From Purpureocillium takamizusanense (Eukaryota; Ascomycota; Sordariomycetes; Hypocreales; Ophiocordycipitaceae): a DNA stretch of 64,000 nt. Positions 12,501-25,278 of the stretch are shown here, in pieces (position 1 is the first letter of the stretch; each line of letters starts with the position of its first letter). The notes beneath the pieces are model-generated. The model saw only the letters and a list, made by a program, of their open reading frames with translations. It searched no databases and had not been told where the DNA came from. Location of the stretch: assembly GCF_022605165.1 (NCBI RefSeq), contig NC_063072.1, positions 2,232,001-2,296,000 of the forward strand, written 5' to 3'. The position numbers and the translations under genes are program-made.

Positions 12501-14600
12501 TGTGGGGTGCCTGTAGCGCCCGAGTTCGTGATTTCTCTTGCCGTGGCGGCGTTCGCATCACCTTGTGCTCACCGATTCCATGGGCGACGGATGGACTTGG
12601 AGGCGCCATGCCGAACCTCACCTCACCTTGAAGATGACGTCGGATGTTCGCACGGGGGGTCGAGCCGTCGCTCCGCGGAGCCGTGCCGTGGGCTGCCTGA
12701 GATCAGAAGTGGGTGTCTGTCATGCATGCTGGCCAACAAAATGCGTACGAAGTACATGGCCTACAACTACTTCGTAGTAACTCAGTAGGTCCTTGTTGAA
12801 CAAGTTGGCGCTTTCCTCACCGGGCCGCCTCAAGCCCGCCTCCGGGTTCGTTCTCTCCAAAGCCACGTATGTATGTGTATGGGAGCCCAACGGCCCATTC
12901 ACCCTTTCTCTAGCCTGCGTAGCTCTGTGGCAAGTGCGCCAAAGGCACGTGTGGGTGTGTGAGTGTGTTGGTGCGGCGTCGCTTGTTCGCGGTCGCTCCC
13001 CAACAGCCGCACGCCACCCTCCCGAATTAGTACATGGGGAACCAGCCTCGCGCAACGATAGGCCACGGGAAGGCGGCCGCCGGCACTGCATACATATGCC
13101 TCGACTCACTTGACTTGGCTGAGTGTGTCGAGGCTTCCAGGCACGACGCCTGAGCAACGGGGTGGAAACGCTGTGCCTAAGAAACACTCGTCCAAAACCG
13201 TCGCAGCTTGCACCAAGTATGTAGCCCGACCAGAGCATCTTGTCTTGCAGAGACGGTCCGAGGGAAACAGTTGGCCTCCTCCCTCGGGCATGTCCTGCGA
13301 AACGGAACGGAGCAGGCGTGACGACTCATCGCCGCCATCGTCGCTTGGGCATCAAGATTTGGGTTCGCCTTTGCGCCTGAGGCACGACACCCACGATGCC
13401 ACGCATCGCATTACACTAGAGCCACGGGACGGCATGACCGGGAGCGACGGCCACTCTCGCCGCAGTCGGTCTGTCGTTGCCAATGATCGACCTCTCTATA
13501 TGGCAGCGGGCTTCGCCTCAGTCGCGGCTTACACGTGTTAACCCGGTGATGCGTTTTTGGCCGATAAGGCGGTGTCGAGTCTGCTGCCCTGTCTAGCGGT
13601 CACGGAAGAGGGGCTGGTGCTTGCTTGCTAAATATGTGTGTAGCCACCACCCTTGGACCATGTGGCGTTGGTGCTAGGGGGACGCTGGATTGTAGGTCCG
13701 GACGGAGAGAGAGATGGGGGGAAGGGGGGGGGGGGGGTCCGGTCCCGTTGGCAGCATGGAAGCAGGCGGCTCCCAGGCCCGGCCAGGCCAGACCAGGGCG
13801 GCGCTGAAGCGGGATGCGTTCGATCTCCAGTGTGATGACGCTGGTAGCTGCATCCATGTGAAGCGCCAGCGGGCGCCGAGCGAAGGCTCCAACCTGTTGG
13901 TTGCAATGCGCGTGCTCGGCCTGCATGTTGGTGGTCCGGGGGGCATGGCGGTGATGAACAGGCGTTCGTGTGGCTCGCAGTTTAATCGATGAACCCTTGG
14001 GCATCCCTGGTCTGACGTGGACACGGCGCCACGCACCCGGCGTCCGCCCACACACCCACCCATCCCATCCCATCGCGAGCCTCCTGCTTCGCCCTCGAGG
14101 AGGATTCGCACTCTTGCCTCCCGCAACGTGTTACGGCTGACCGCCATTCCCACGCCGCGCCTCCACGACCGGTGCCGTGTTGCCTCCTTCCGCCTGGATG
14201 GCGCAGTCCCGTCCGCCCGCCGCTTTGTCTTGTCCTCGAGCCGAGTTGGGGCATCAAGAGGCCCTTGAGGGGGACGGTGGTGCTCCTCCAACGGAACAAG
14301 ATGCGTCGTCGCGTCCGCTCGAAACGGCAGTGCCGACCACCACCGCAGCGGTTGCTGCTGACCATGAATAGTACGTATGTACTGTATGTGTATCCCCGGG
14401 AGCAGGCGATGGTGGCAGCACCTTGATCTGGGTCGGGCAAGCTCCAGCCGAGAAACATGGCTGTGAAAATAGCCGTCGGTGCACAGACGTCGATGTCGGC
14501 TGCGACAGTAGGTACATACATAGTGCGTAGCTAAAATCCCATCCGATCAGAGGAGCATCAAAGCTTCTCCATGGAGGACGCCCGGGCAGGCTAAGATCGG
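9583..14600. other. Gene-poor intergenic region, first half
   Basis: No open frame here shows a recognisable domain, and the longest ones overlap each other on both strands, as expected of GC-rich non-coding DNA. It contains C tracts at 10708-10720 and 11956-11968, a G tract at 13724-13737, a CATA tandem near 11290-11310, and TACGAAGTA copies at 9841, 12746 and 12768. I looked for tRNA-like boxes and found none. Confidence 0.45.
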
Positions 14601-17600
14601 TTCCCCATGTCATGCTGCTGCCCGGGCCTTGCACTCCACGAGGTTGCAGACAGGCTGCAGGCTGCGAGTCTTTTCACACGCGCGCTCGACCTCGATGCGA
14701 ACACAGCTGCTCGCAGCGCCTGCCAGAAGCAGACGGCCATGGTGGATGATGCACATACAGTACACACAACGTCGGGGTGGGCGTTTCTGGTGACAATGCG
14801 GCAGCAGCCCGGAACGGTGCCACAGCAGCCAGGAACTGCAGATGGTGCGGGCCAGATCTCCGGCGGCCATGGACCGACGAGGGAGCGTCCCGGCGGTGAA
14901 GGGTCAGCCGCGCGTTGCCGTCCAGACGCTGACACGCCCCCCGAGCAAGTCCTGGATCGCATCGTGTCGCATCGCATCGCTTTGGTACTGGTCCGCTGCA
15001 GTCCGTCGGGGGTTCGTGCCCCACACAAGGACCGGTCAACGGCATTACTACTACTACGTAGCAGTTCCTTTTCTTCCGGGGCAGCAGCTTTTCCTGGGCA
15101 GTTCAAACGCGAACGCACGGGAGTCGGTGCCGGCTCCGTCGTGTGCTGGGGCCCCTTTCGGCGCTGCCCGGGAAGAAGGTTCGTGTCGAGTAGAGTGCTA
15201 GACCAGACGCATCAATAGACCTGCGACGCGAGGATTTTTGGCTCGCAATTCCAGGCACACCCCTCCTTCCTCCGTTGGACGTCAGGCAGGGTGAGGTGCT
15301 TGGTAATACGTACTCGCTCGGCGCAGTAAAGCCAGACTGGACCTTTCAATGCCTTGCGTCGCGAGACAGGGCCTTAGTGTTCATGGGCCGGCAAATATCT
15401 CACCCTGCTATCAAAGGCCCTCTCCCCCCCTCCATATCGCGCCTTGTTGCGTGGCTTCCATTGTAAGGAAGTGCATGCGACACACACAACAGACACATCG
15501 CAGCTCCTGCACCCCCCCTCCCGAGGCTGGTGGCCATGTCGCCCTCCACGGCGCGATGACGATGGAGCGTGGCCAGCCAGACACAAGGAGGTACGGCATC
15601 TGGAGACACGAGCATGCATGGCTTCGTGGCCATGCGCTGGCAACCGAGCGAGCGAGGCTCTGGCCTGGCCCTGGCGGCGGCGCCCGAGATGGTAAAAACT
15701 GGAGCGTTGGAGGGGCCGACTGCGAAGATCAGCTGCAGCGCGGATTGCGAGTGGAGGCCAGGGGGCTGCCGCCAGGGAGCCGACACGCGCTTTGTCATCG
15801 GCTGCTGGGAATCGCGACCGAAACGTGTGCGTCTGGGAGAGACGACTTTGTTGATGCTGAAGATTGCACAGCGCGTACCTAAGTACTGTGCATGCAACAC
15901 TTTGTACAGCGCGGGAGAGAGACTAGTATGGCGGTTTGAGAAGAAGAAGAAAAAAAAAGGGTTGAGTCGTGCAACCAGAACCGCCAAGGCCGAGCCTACG
16001 AGTAAGTCGCGTGCAACAACAACATGCTCGTCTGGCATCTGGAAGTCGCAGACGGGGCGAGTGGTGGGCGAGCGCTTGCCTGTTTCGCATCTCGTGTGCG
16101 TGACAAAGCGCTGGTACCAGGTACCGCTGGGGGCCTTGGCTGGATCTCGAGGGGCAGGTGGCAGACCGTGGAGGGTCGCCAACGACCACTTACACGTCCA
16201 AAGTACCCGGTACGAGGCCAACCCCTCCACGAGTGCTTCGTCGTCGACGGGCGCGGCGCAACCAACGGCACCAGTCCGCACGTTACTAACGTTTGCATGG
16301 AGCACAAGGGGAGTGAGTGGGAACCTCAGTCATCCAGTTGTCACAAAGGTCGCGCCAAACAAGACGCGCAGACGAGCTTGGAGGCGTCTTAACGTACAAA
16401 GTAAGGGGCCGGGATGCCCCCTCCGGACCTCGCGGCGCGCGCTCTGGTTTGTCTGTCTGAACAATTCGGGCTGGGCAATCGTCGCAGAGACGGGGTCAGA
16501 GTAAGCCTGGGTTTGCGGCTGCAGCGGGGCCACCTTGCCTTGACCCAACATCAGGATCGCAGAAGGAATTATACGACGCATGTCTGATGTGAGCACCGAA
16601 GCGCATGGCGTGGCCCAGCAGGCGGCTCATTCCATAGTATTGCCTTGTCGGTACAGTACCTACGAGGGCCTCATCCTCATGCGCCCCCCTAAGCCCGCCG
16701 TGATCCGCTCAGCGGAACGGGCGCAGGTCTCGTGCCCGTGCGCTGGGGAGGGCCGACCCTCTCCCACGCCTGTGCGCCGGCGGTTGTGCTTTGTGCGGAT
16801 GCTGGCGTTGGTGTTTTGGCCCGTCCAAAGAAAGCAAACGCCCCGTGGCGGATAAGGCCAGCACCGCCTGGAAGTGGCGGGCTCGAGCACAGGAGCAGCT
16901 GGAGAGAGAGCGTGAACACCTTGTTCCCTGCCCGCCTTCCCTGAGGACCTACCTGTAGGTAGTACCTCCCAGGTAAGTAGCTACTTGGGTAGGTACAGAG
17001 CAAGTATGTAAATGCAAGCCAGCCTTTGCCTTGCCGTTGTCTGTTCTTACTTTGCGCATTATGGGACCGGTACGAGTGGGCACATTGAGACTACCGAACA
17101 AGATGCCTTAGAGCCAATAATTACTAACCAAGCACCTCATCGTGTACAGGCCATTACGATGAATTAATTCATCGAGGCCAGGATTGGCGGCCGTTGCTTC
17201 TGCTAATTTACGTACCTAGGTACTACCTTAGCCAGGACGATGATTGCCACTGCCGCGGTCGCTGTCGTCGCTGTCCGGTGTCTGGGTAAGGAAGAATGGA
17301 AGGAAGGAACGAAGGGGAGGGATGGGGATTTTCGGGAGAGGGGTGGAGAACCAAAAAAAGAGAGGAGGGGGGGCGTGTCTGCAGCACAAGCCTGACAGGT
17401 ACCTGACGGGGTCCTGCCCGGCCTCGCACGCAGCGTAACTCAACTGACTTTGTCCACACTGATGAGGCATGAGCGACCCGCGAGATGGTAATCAGGTCAG
17501 AGCATTATCCCTCCCCTCGTCGTTAATAATTTCTGCTTTTTACTTTTCCCTCTCGCTCGCTGTCCGTTACAACTTGGTCGCCAGCCTTGGCCTCACATCC

Positions 17601-19703
17601 TCGCGCATGAGTGCCGAGGGCCCGTCTTCATCAATCAAAACCCACTGGCAGGGGGGGACATGGACGCTCGCATTCATTCCATTTACTACCCAGGGCACTC
17701 GAGGTCGGTCCCCTCCCCTCCCGGCGGCGCTTCACGACAACGCAAGCACACAACAACCATCATCCCGTCATGTCCAGCAACAGCCCCAGCCGCTCCAACA
17801 CGCACGTACATACCTATGTATGTACACGCAACAGGGGGGCACCGGACACACAAACGCCAGGCACCAGATGGGAGGCGCCCGCGACCAGGCGGCTGACAGG
17901 CACGCTGACAGCTGTTGGGTGGCGTCCAGGGCGCCCTCAGGGCCATCCAGGGCCTATGACGAGCCATCTCCATCGGCGCCCCGTCCCGGCCAAACGGCCG
18001 CCAATCCGACGCACACACTTCGCCACGGCGGCGCACAACATTCATGGATGGCACAGCGCAGCACACACACGCACAGCACAGCACATTGTTAGAGCACATG
18101 AGAGCAGAGGAGGAGAGGAGAGCACAGCGTAGCGTAGCGCATTGCTGCACCGCGCGGCTTATTCCACGGGGGGTGGCCGGCCCTCCTTTTGCGCCTCGCA
18201 AACGGTCGGTGGTGAGAGGTAGCGAGGGGCGTTCAACGCCGGTGGCCCACGATGCACCCGACCCGTGGCTGGGCCCGCTCACTCACTCACTCACTCACTG
18301 CTAGCCTTCGGCCCACGCCCCTCCACTCCCTCCCTCTTGATGCAAGAGAAGAGGGACCCCCAACCTGCTGGGCTCTTCTCACACACCCCTCATCATGCGT
18401 GTCTCTCCATGCTCTGGCTTGACGTTCATCATGCATAGGCAGCTAAGGTTGTTGAACTTGGATAGCCCTATGCCGGCCCACGCACTCTGCTCACGTCCGG
18501 CCCGGCCTTGCCAACGCGGCGTTGTATCGGCGCACCAAACCCATGCGTTGCTATACTTGGGGCTGCCTGAGGTGCCTCCATGCTCACTCACGCGCCTCCC
18601 TCCCGATCCCAGCAATGCCAGCAGGGCAGGCAGGGCGGGCGGGCGCCAGAGGCCAACCTTGGCTCTTCTCATCTGCCAGCGAGGCATTCGTTATGCTGCC
18701 CCCCCCGGCCTCTCCCTCCTCCTCCTCCTCTCATCCCTCCCCCCCCCACGGTTCACCCTCGCTGGCGTCGATGAAGTGCGTCGATGCCTGCCAGGCCGAG
18801 CCGGGCCCCTCCAGACCTAAAGACCCAGCCTGCTGGGGCCCTTTTTTGCTTTCTTTTTCGCCTCGACCGACCGACCCCTGCCCCCGGCCGTCGCTCTGTC
18901 GCCGTGCCGCCTCGAGCAAGACGTCGCGCAAGGAAGCGTCAAGTACCAGCAACCTCTCGGCCGGACGTCCGCCTCGTCCCTGCGCCGTGGGCAAAGGACC
19001 CCTGTCGGCGTTGGTGCCCCATACTCTCATGCTCGTAGTAGGTAGCCATACGTACGGCCCACGCAGTACCCAAGCCCACCTCGTCCATCCATCCATCCGT
19101 CCATGGCTTGGCTCGCCGGCTCGTATACATACCTATCGTCCCCTCTGACGTTGTCCCTCGTCTGCCGGGGCTGGGGCTCTTGCAAACCCTTCGACATTGT
19201 GCCGCCACCTGATGTCTGTGTCTGCTTCGCGGGAACCTGGTCTGGCCTTTTAATGTACTCGTACTGGCCCGTTGCCGCTGCTCACTCTGCTTCATCTCCT
19301 GCCCATTGGTTGACGACTGCCCGGCCGAGACCAATCACAACCCCAAGCTGGCCTCCAAACACGACTCCAGGAGCCGTTGTCTACTTGGGTCATCCCCAGA
19401 CACAGACACCTCCAGAACGCTTCCGTTTCTTCTCTCCTCCTCCTCCTCCTCCTCCGCCTGCCCTCATCTGGTTCCCTCTGCTACCTGCCCCGAACTGGGC
19501 TGCCGAATACCAGTTCAGAGGCGCAGGCACTCAGCCGGCCAGCTCCAGCTCGCACGCATTCTCATCTTCGCCAAACGTCTCGCCGACTCGAGAGAGCTTA
19601 CCTGGAGTCACCCGCCGGCCCAACGCGAGCCCGGACCTAGACGAGGACCCGACTGCCGTGTGATCCTCCGGAAATACGCCCATCGCTACACCAAGGCAGC
19701 TAT
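14601..19703. other. Gene-poor intergenic region, second half
   Basis: Again there is no supported gene. Features are GTAGGTAG/TACCTACC-type short repeats near 16945-17000 and 17211-17226, a CTCA tandem at about 18280-18300, TCCTCC pyrimidine runs near 18715-18745 and 19435-19455, and general pyrimidine richness from about 18700. The last 500-1000 bases are probably the leader of the Myb/SANT gene. Confidence 0.45.
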
Positions 19704-21160
19704 TTGCTGGGTCTCGCTACACTGCGTCGCTTGGACAACGCAGTTTGCCCCCCAACCAAGTTCAAGAGCAGCCAAGGCCGCGCCTGGCAGCCAGTCGCGG
19801 AGCTGGCCCAATTCAAGAGCCAGACGCTGCTCTGCCTCCCGCGGGCGGAGCCCTTGTTCGACGTCATTCCCAACAGCGGCGACGTCGCCCTGCACCGCGG
19901 CTCCTGTGCCCCAGCCCCAGGCCCGGTTCCGTCACGCCTCGCAGGCAGCAGACGGCAGGGTCACGTCTTCAACGTGGATATCGGCTCCTTGCTCAAGCGC
20001 TCCGACTCAAATGAGTCTTCCGCGTATACCCAACAGCCTCGATCCGCCCTCGTGCCGCCATCGACGGTTGCCGCTCCGGTTCATGGGCAGCTGCCCGCGC
20101 AGGTCGCGCCGCCTGCTGCGCCCGGCCCGATGCCCAACGCCAGGCGCAACATGCCTCCCCTAGCATCTGATCAGCCCGTGAAAAAGCAGAGCAAATGGTC
20201 ACAGGAGGAGGATAGCCTCATCATCGAGCTCAGGGGGAGTGGCATGAAGTGGGAGGACGTCTCCAAGCGGCTGCCCGGCCGCAGCGCCATAAGCTGTCGA
20301 CTCCACTATCAAAACTACCTTGAACGGCGAAGCGAGTGGGACGAGGAGCGCAAGAACAAGCTGGCAAGACTGTACGAAAGGTAACGTAGTTCGGGCATCT
20401 TCCTCGTCCACGCAAGGAGGCTCGCTTCGTAGCGTCGCGACACGCTTGCTGACATGGTGACAGGTTCAAAGCAGAGATGTGGGCCAAGGTGGCCGAGGAG
20501 TTGCAGGTTCCATGGCGGGCGGCCGAGGCCATGCACTGGCAGCTCGGAGAGGTCGACATGGCCCGCAGAGCCGGCGTGGTTCCGTTCTCACTGGCGTCAG
20601 GCAACGTCGAAAACACGGCGCGAGCGGCAGGACCACGGCCCACGGCCCACTTCCAGCACCAAGAAGGCCTCGGACATCACCTGACGCCGCCCTCGCCGCG
20701 GTCCATATACGCGCGAAACCCCGGGCTGTCTGTCATGCCGGTAGGGGTCGGACAACCCCAGCGAGTCGAGAGTTTACCACCGGCCCCCCCTCCGCCTCCA
20801 CCACCGGCCGCAGCCCCTGGGCCAGGATTTCCTCCTGGAATGCCGCAGGAGCACGGGGAGCTCTACTACACGTCTGGTCCGGGTCTCGCGCCCATCCAGA
20901 CTCAGGGGCAACCTCGCAACCCGGGCCCGCTGCCCAGCCTGGCCGAACTCACGACGGGTGTCAGCCCCTACGGAACCCCTATCGAGCGCCCGCGATCCGG
21001 ACCAATGGGGCCAGGTCCGGCCCCGGGCCCGGGTCCGAAACATGGGCCAAGCCTGCCGCCGGCGCCGGGTTATCTTCCCCCAGAGCCCACCAGGGCCAAA
21101 CGGCGAGCGAGTCCAGAAATGATGCAACGAGAGAACAGCCACAGAAGGCGAATTGGATGA
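19704..21160 (+). CDS. Myb/SANT-domain DNA-binding protein
   Basis: Two exons (19704-20380 and 20464-21160) joined at GAAAG|GTAACG and GACAG|GTTCAAA give about 457 residues. The core is a Myb/SANT module: KWSQEEDSLIIELRGSGMKW then EDVSKRLPGRSAISCRLHYQ, followed by a second weaker helical repeat WAKVAEELQVPWRAAEAMHW that starts across the intron. The C-terminal 200 residues are proline-rich and end with a basic segment (RAKRRASPE, HRRRIG) that could be a nuclear signal. It is probably a nuclear transcription factor; the target is unknown. The start is uncertain: the reading frame is open upstream of the conserved GHVFNVDIGSLLKR segment, another frame starting at 19745 also looks protein-like, and an unrecognised upstream intron is possible. 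Confidence 0.75.
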
Positions 21161-22126
21161 CACCATCCGCCTCAGCATTCGGCAGCGAAAGAGCGAGGGA
21201 GAACCAGGCACGGAATAGAATGAATCCCAAGGGACCCGACGCCGCGTCTGCGGAGTCATAGATTTGAAGACGGGAAGACGGGAAAGCAAGAGGCTGCGGA
21301 ATACACCGGGACTGGAGGTTGTGTTTTTTTCCCATTGCGAGCGAGCCAACGATTTTCATGTCGCATTTGTCCACGATGCATCGAGCGAAAGGGTCCACAA
21401 GGCTCCCGAGAAGACGAAATTCTGGGCTGGAGCGAGGTCACGGGTAGGAGCACGTTTACGAGTCCATCTTGTACTGATAGAAGGTGTTGGTGGCGCACGA
21501 CAAAGGGATGATGGTCCCGGGCTTTGGGCATTTTGACATTACTTTTGTTTTGCAACTCTGCGGGCGGTGCGGGAATGGGGGGGTTCATGGGCTATAGAAC
21601 CGGTCGCCAGCGGTGGCTAATGGTTGCGGCGCCAGTTACACCGCTTAGATCGATCATGGGAGGGCGATTCACCCCCTCCATAGGTACCTTAGGCTTGCTT
21701 GGTCGCCGGGGGTGGGTGGGGGGTTTGGGGGTCTTTGGGCTTGCGGCTTTGATCGTCGGAATAGATAATGACAAATATGATCTTGCATGTTATGACATGG
21801 CCGAGGGAGGGGCAGGGCGGCATAGAGTGAGAGACATGGGCACCAAGCCGTGATGTCCTATGCGTGCCGTTTAGGCAAACACCCTCCATACTACTATAGT
21901 ACCTAAGGTAGGTAAGGTACCAACCCAGGTATTAAGATGTGACGTCCGAACCATTGCCACTGCGTCCCTCTCCGGCAATGCGGTAACTAAGCACGTACTC
22001 TTGTGCTACTGACCGCCGCCACCTTCTTGCTGCCTTGGGGCGGCGCAGTGACCGACGCTTGACGTGGACTGGCGCGGCATCATGTCTTTGTTTTTCTTTA
22101 TTTTGATCCAAGAGAGACGACGACTA
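21161..22126. other. Intergenic between convergent genes
   Basis: Shared 3' region of the Myb/SANT gene and the Trm9-like gene. It contains short palindromic repeats of the type GGTACC/CCTAAGG near 21896-21925. I see no gene or RNA. Confidence 0.5.
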
Positions 22127-22933
22127 CTATCTACTACAAATCACCCACCAGTTGTCCTTTTCGTAGCCGCTCTCGCAGCACGTCCCGCCCGCGGCGCGCA
22201 CGTCCTCGTCCAGCTCACCCTCGCGGTACAGGTGATAGTAGCGCTGGAAGGTGGCGTCGGGCTCGCCCTTTCTGCGCATGACCCAAGGCACCAAGGTGTC
22301 CTGCTGCGACGACTCGTCCCAGCCGCGGCGGCTGCTGCTCTGCTCCAAGGCCCAGGCGTAGATGAGGGCGCGGGCCCCGGGCCCCGGGTGGAGGCAGGCA
22401 AGAAGCGCGGCGATGGCCTCCTGGCGACGATGGCGCGTGGAGAGGTGGTGGACGACGGCGATGCTGATGACAAAGTCCACGGCGGCGGGGCGGTAGGGCA
22501 GGGCGAGGCCGTCGGCCACGGCGACCTCGCCGGAGTGCCGGGCGGCGGCCAGGCGCACGAGGGAGGCGCTGCGGTCGGAGCCCAAGATGAAGAGCGAGGG
22601 GTTGACGGGCAGGTACTTGCCATTGCCGCAGCCGACGTCGAGGCCGATGCTGCCAGGTGGCTGGGAGAGGAGGAAGCGCTCAACGAGGGGCCAGGGCTTG
22701 TGGCGCGTGGCCGAAAAGTGCGGCGCGATGGCCTCGTACACGCTGTGCACGTGCGTGTCCTCGTACGCCTCCGCTGTCTCGGGAGGGTTATTCGGCTGCT
22801 GCATAGTCTCTTGGGACATCCCCCGGCCTTCTTCAGAGACCATGGGCGCCTTTGATATTGGAGGCCGAGGCTGTGCGTCAAGCTGCGCTCCGGTCGGCCC
22901 GTCCCCGGATGAGCCCAAGTCTAGCTGGCTCAT
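22127..22933 (-). CDS. tRNA (uridine) methyltransferase, Trm9/ALKBH8 family
   Basis: A single exon of 268 residues. The conserved family start of the domain, AYEDTHVHSVYEAIAPHFSA and TRHKPWPLVERFLL, is followed by the SAM-binding motif IGLDVGCGNGKY, then GSDRSASLV, VADGLALPYR and VDFVISIAVVHHL. The C-terminal portion has the Trm9 pattern ATFQRYYHLYREGEL and a final DNWWVICSR. Trm9 with Trm112 completes the mcm5U modification at the wobble uridine of certain tRNAs; that assignment rests on the family. The N-terminal 50 residues are low-complexity and not conserved, so an internal Met could be the true start (candidates at residues 31 and 39). Length is close to that of fungal Trm9 proteins. 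Confidence 0.9.
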   Translation of the reverse strand: MSQLDLGSSGDGPTGAQLDAQPRPPISKAPMVSEEGRGMSQETMQQPNNPPETAEAYEDTHVHSVYEAIAPHFSATRHKPWPLVERFLLSQPPGSIGLDVGCGNGKYLPVNPSLFILGSDRSASLVRLAAARHSGEVAVADGLALPYRPAAVDFVISIAVVHHLSTRHRRQEAIAALLACLHPGPGARALIYAWALEQSSSRRGWDESSQQDTLVPWVMRRKGEPDATFQRYYHLYREGELDEDVRAAGGTCCESGYEKDNWWVICSR

Positions 22934-25278
22934 GGTCCCGCTCCGACGACGCTCCTCCGCGGAGCAGATGGACAGAGGCCCCTCGGAAGCTTCGATTGAA
23001 ACCGCCTCCGGTCAATGCTCGCGCCGTAGATCCGGACGGGGTGGTGTGTGTAGGTGGGTGGTGCTGGCCTCGCAGCACATATGCCAGACACGTGGGCCGC
23101 GGCTGTTACCTCTGGCCACGTATTCGACTGAACGTCGAGATGTCTTGGAATCCCCGGAAATGGGCTGAGCTTCCTTCTGCGGTTTCCGGGCAGTTACTTG
23201 GCTCTCGGGGTGCTCGCTCGAACAGCGGGCTGCCTTTCGTGCATGCGTCTGTGACCTGGTTGCATGAACGTTCATCAGCGGAGGGTGGGCGCCAGGATGG
23301 ATTGGTGTCGGGGTCCCTGATGGATGATGATGGATGGGTGGTAGGGACAAGGTGGAGCCGGGGTGGGTGTCGACAAATTCCGGCAGTCGCATAAAGTTGG
23401 ATCGCAGCGCCTGAGATTACACGCGCCGAACCATGCGCGGCAGAGGGTCACGCCGGCACGGGAATCCTTGCGCGACGTGCCTATCTGGCTCGTGCTCCGG
23501 ATCGGAGGGCGCGCGCTCTCTGTCTCCCAGGCCCACGGATAGGCGCAATCCGGATTCAAGAGGATCAATGGATGCGAAAAGGGGGCCGTCTTTGACTGCG
23601 CGTGAAGCTCTCGGGACAAGAGGTGTGGTTGAAAATGCGTCACGTGAAGCTGGGCGCGCCGCGGATGTACGTACCTGCCTACTGGCACATGGGTACGTAC
23701 CTACGAAGTACTTGTGAACAGGCAGGTGCGTGCTCAAGCGGCCGTCTGGCCAGGCGGCTCAGGAACGAGGGAACCTGGCCGGGAAGGAGACGGCCGGCCC
23801 GCTTGCCCGGAGCCCAGACCGTTCGTGACGGCAGGGCAGGAACGGTGGGCGCAGCACGGAACCTCCACCGGAAGGCGTGACCCAGCCAGCAGCCCCAGCA
23901 GGTCACCCACCCGACAGGAGACCAGATCCAGCAGGAGACACGGGCGGGGGACCCAGGAGCCCCAGCGGAGGCAGCAGAACAGAACCCAGCAGGGCTCCGC
24001 AACGATGGGATCGAAACACCATGCAACTATCCCATCGTCCTACTTAACCTTTTGCCGAGTCAGCATTGAAACGGGGCCTGCGATTCCGAGCCACACGCCG
24101 CGACGTGTGGGAGGAGGAGTGTTGTGAGTGAGTTTACACGCACACACGCACACGCACAAACACGTATACGTACGAGTCGGCGGCATTAAAACGGGCCACG
24201 GGACACGAGACGTCGTACAGCGAGGCCAAAACGGCGGCGCCCATGTCAAGTGCACGCGCGAATCAAGGGCCTGTCGCGGCCGGCACTTTGCCCCGTCAGT
24301 CACTCTCCGGGTTTGGTCGTGCTCGCACGGCGTCTAGGTGGACAGTCAGCGGCGGTCGTCGTGTGCGCGCTCGCTCCCTCCGTTGAGGCAGGGGGTAGAA
24401 GCCCTATGATGGAGCGGTTGACTTCCAGTCCGACTTCAGGCCCGACTCTCGAGAATGCCCACCCGTGACGGGGAAGGGGGCGATTGGCAAAGGCAAACCG
24501 GAATCCTACGGCGCACGGCATGGTTCACGCCACGACACCATCCCTGTCCGTCCCCAAAGTTCAAACGCTCACGACCCCAGAGCTTCATGCAGCTCAGGCC
24601 TGGGCGGGACGAACGCGAGCCACTCCCGCGCGAAACAAACCCCCAACCCTCCCTCCCTTTCCCCCTTCCCGCCCTGTGGGACCTCGGGCGGACGGTCGGT
24701 CGGTTGACGGGCCAAAGTATCCTGTACTTGGGCGCCCTCGCGCAATGTACCGACTACAAGGCTTGCTGCGTGTGACAGAGTTGCGATCGCAAACACCCCT
24801 CCTTCGGCCCCGTTTCTTCGCAGGGATCGAGGAACATTCCGTGGCTTTGAGTGACGTTACAGGGGTCCAGGGCCATGCATTGCCAATCTCCCGAGATTCG
24901 GCCAGCCCGAGTCGCCCAGTCAGTTGGGTCGACGAGCGGCTCCTCGAACGCATGGACTTTTGACATGGCAGCCGGCGCGTCAACGCGGCGGCGAGCAAGC
25001 AAACCGCGTTGAAGATGCATGGGGCAATTAACAACACCCCTCCGATCCGCCGAAATGAAAGTCTTTCGGGGCTTATGCATATTAAGTACATAACGTATAT
25101 TATACAGGGTGGGACGACGACTGCTTCTGAATTTGCCCATTGCGTCTTCAGGCCAAAGACGGTATGTGCTATGTATAAAAGTATTGAATGCAACAAGGTG
25201 ACGTTCATGCGCCGCCTCTCTACCGGATCCATACTCATCCCGTTCCTCTCTTCCAGGTTTGTGCAATGTACTGGCTCT
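22934..25278. other. Intergenic, no gene seen
   Basis: Divided between the 5' flank of the Trm9-like gene and the 3' flank of the dehydrogenase gene. It includes a TACGAAGTAC copy at 23702 and an AT-richer segment at about 25060-25200. Long minus-strand frames at 24594-25352 lack any recognisable domain and probably reflect the dehydrogenase 3' region. Confidence 0.45.

Noticed and set aside
15569..16504. 311-codon plus-strand frame in the gene-poor region
   Set aside because: The opposite strand is open over the same length; composition is not coding-like and no motif is recognisable.
23714..24127. Arg-rich frame with CAGCAG-like periodicity
   Set aside because: Apparent periodicity comes from degenerate AGCC/CCAG repeats; no conserved protein features.
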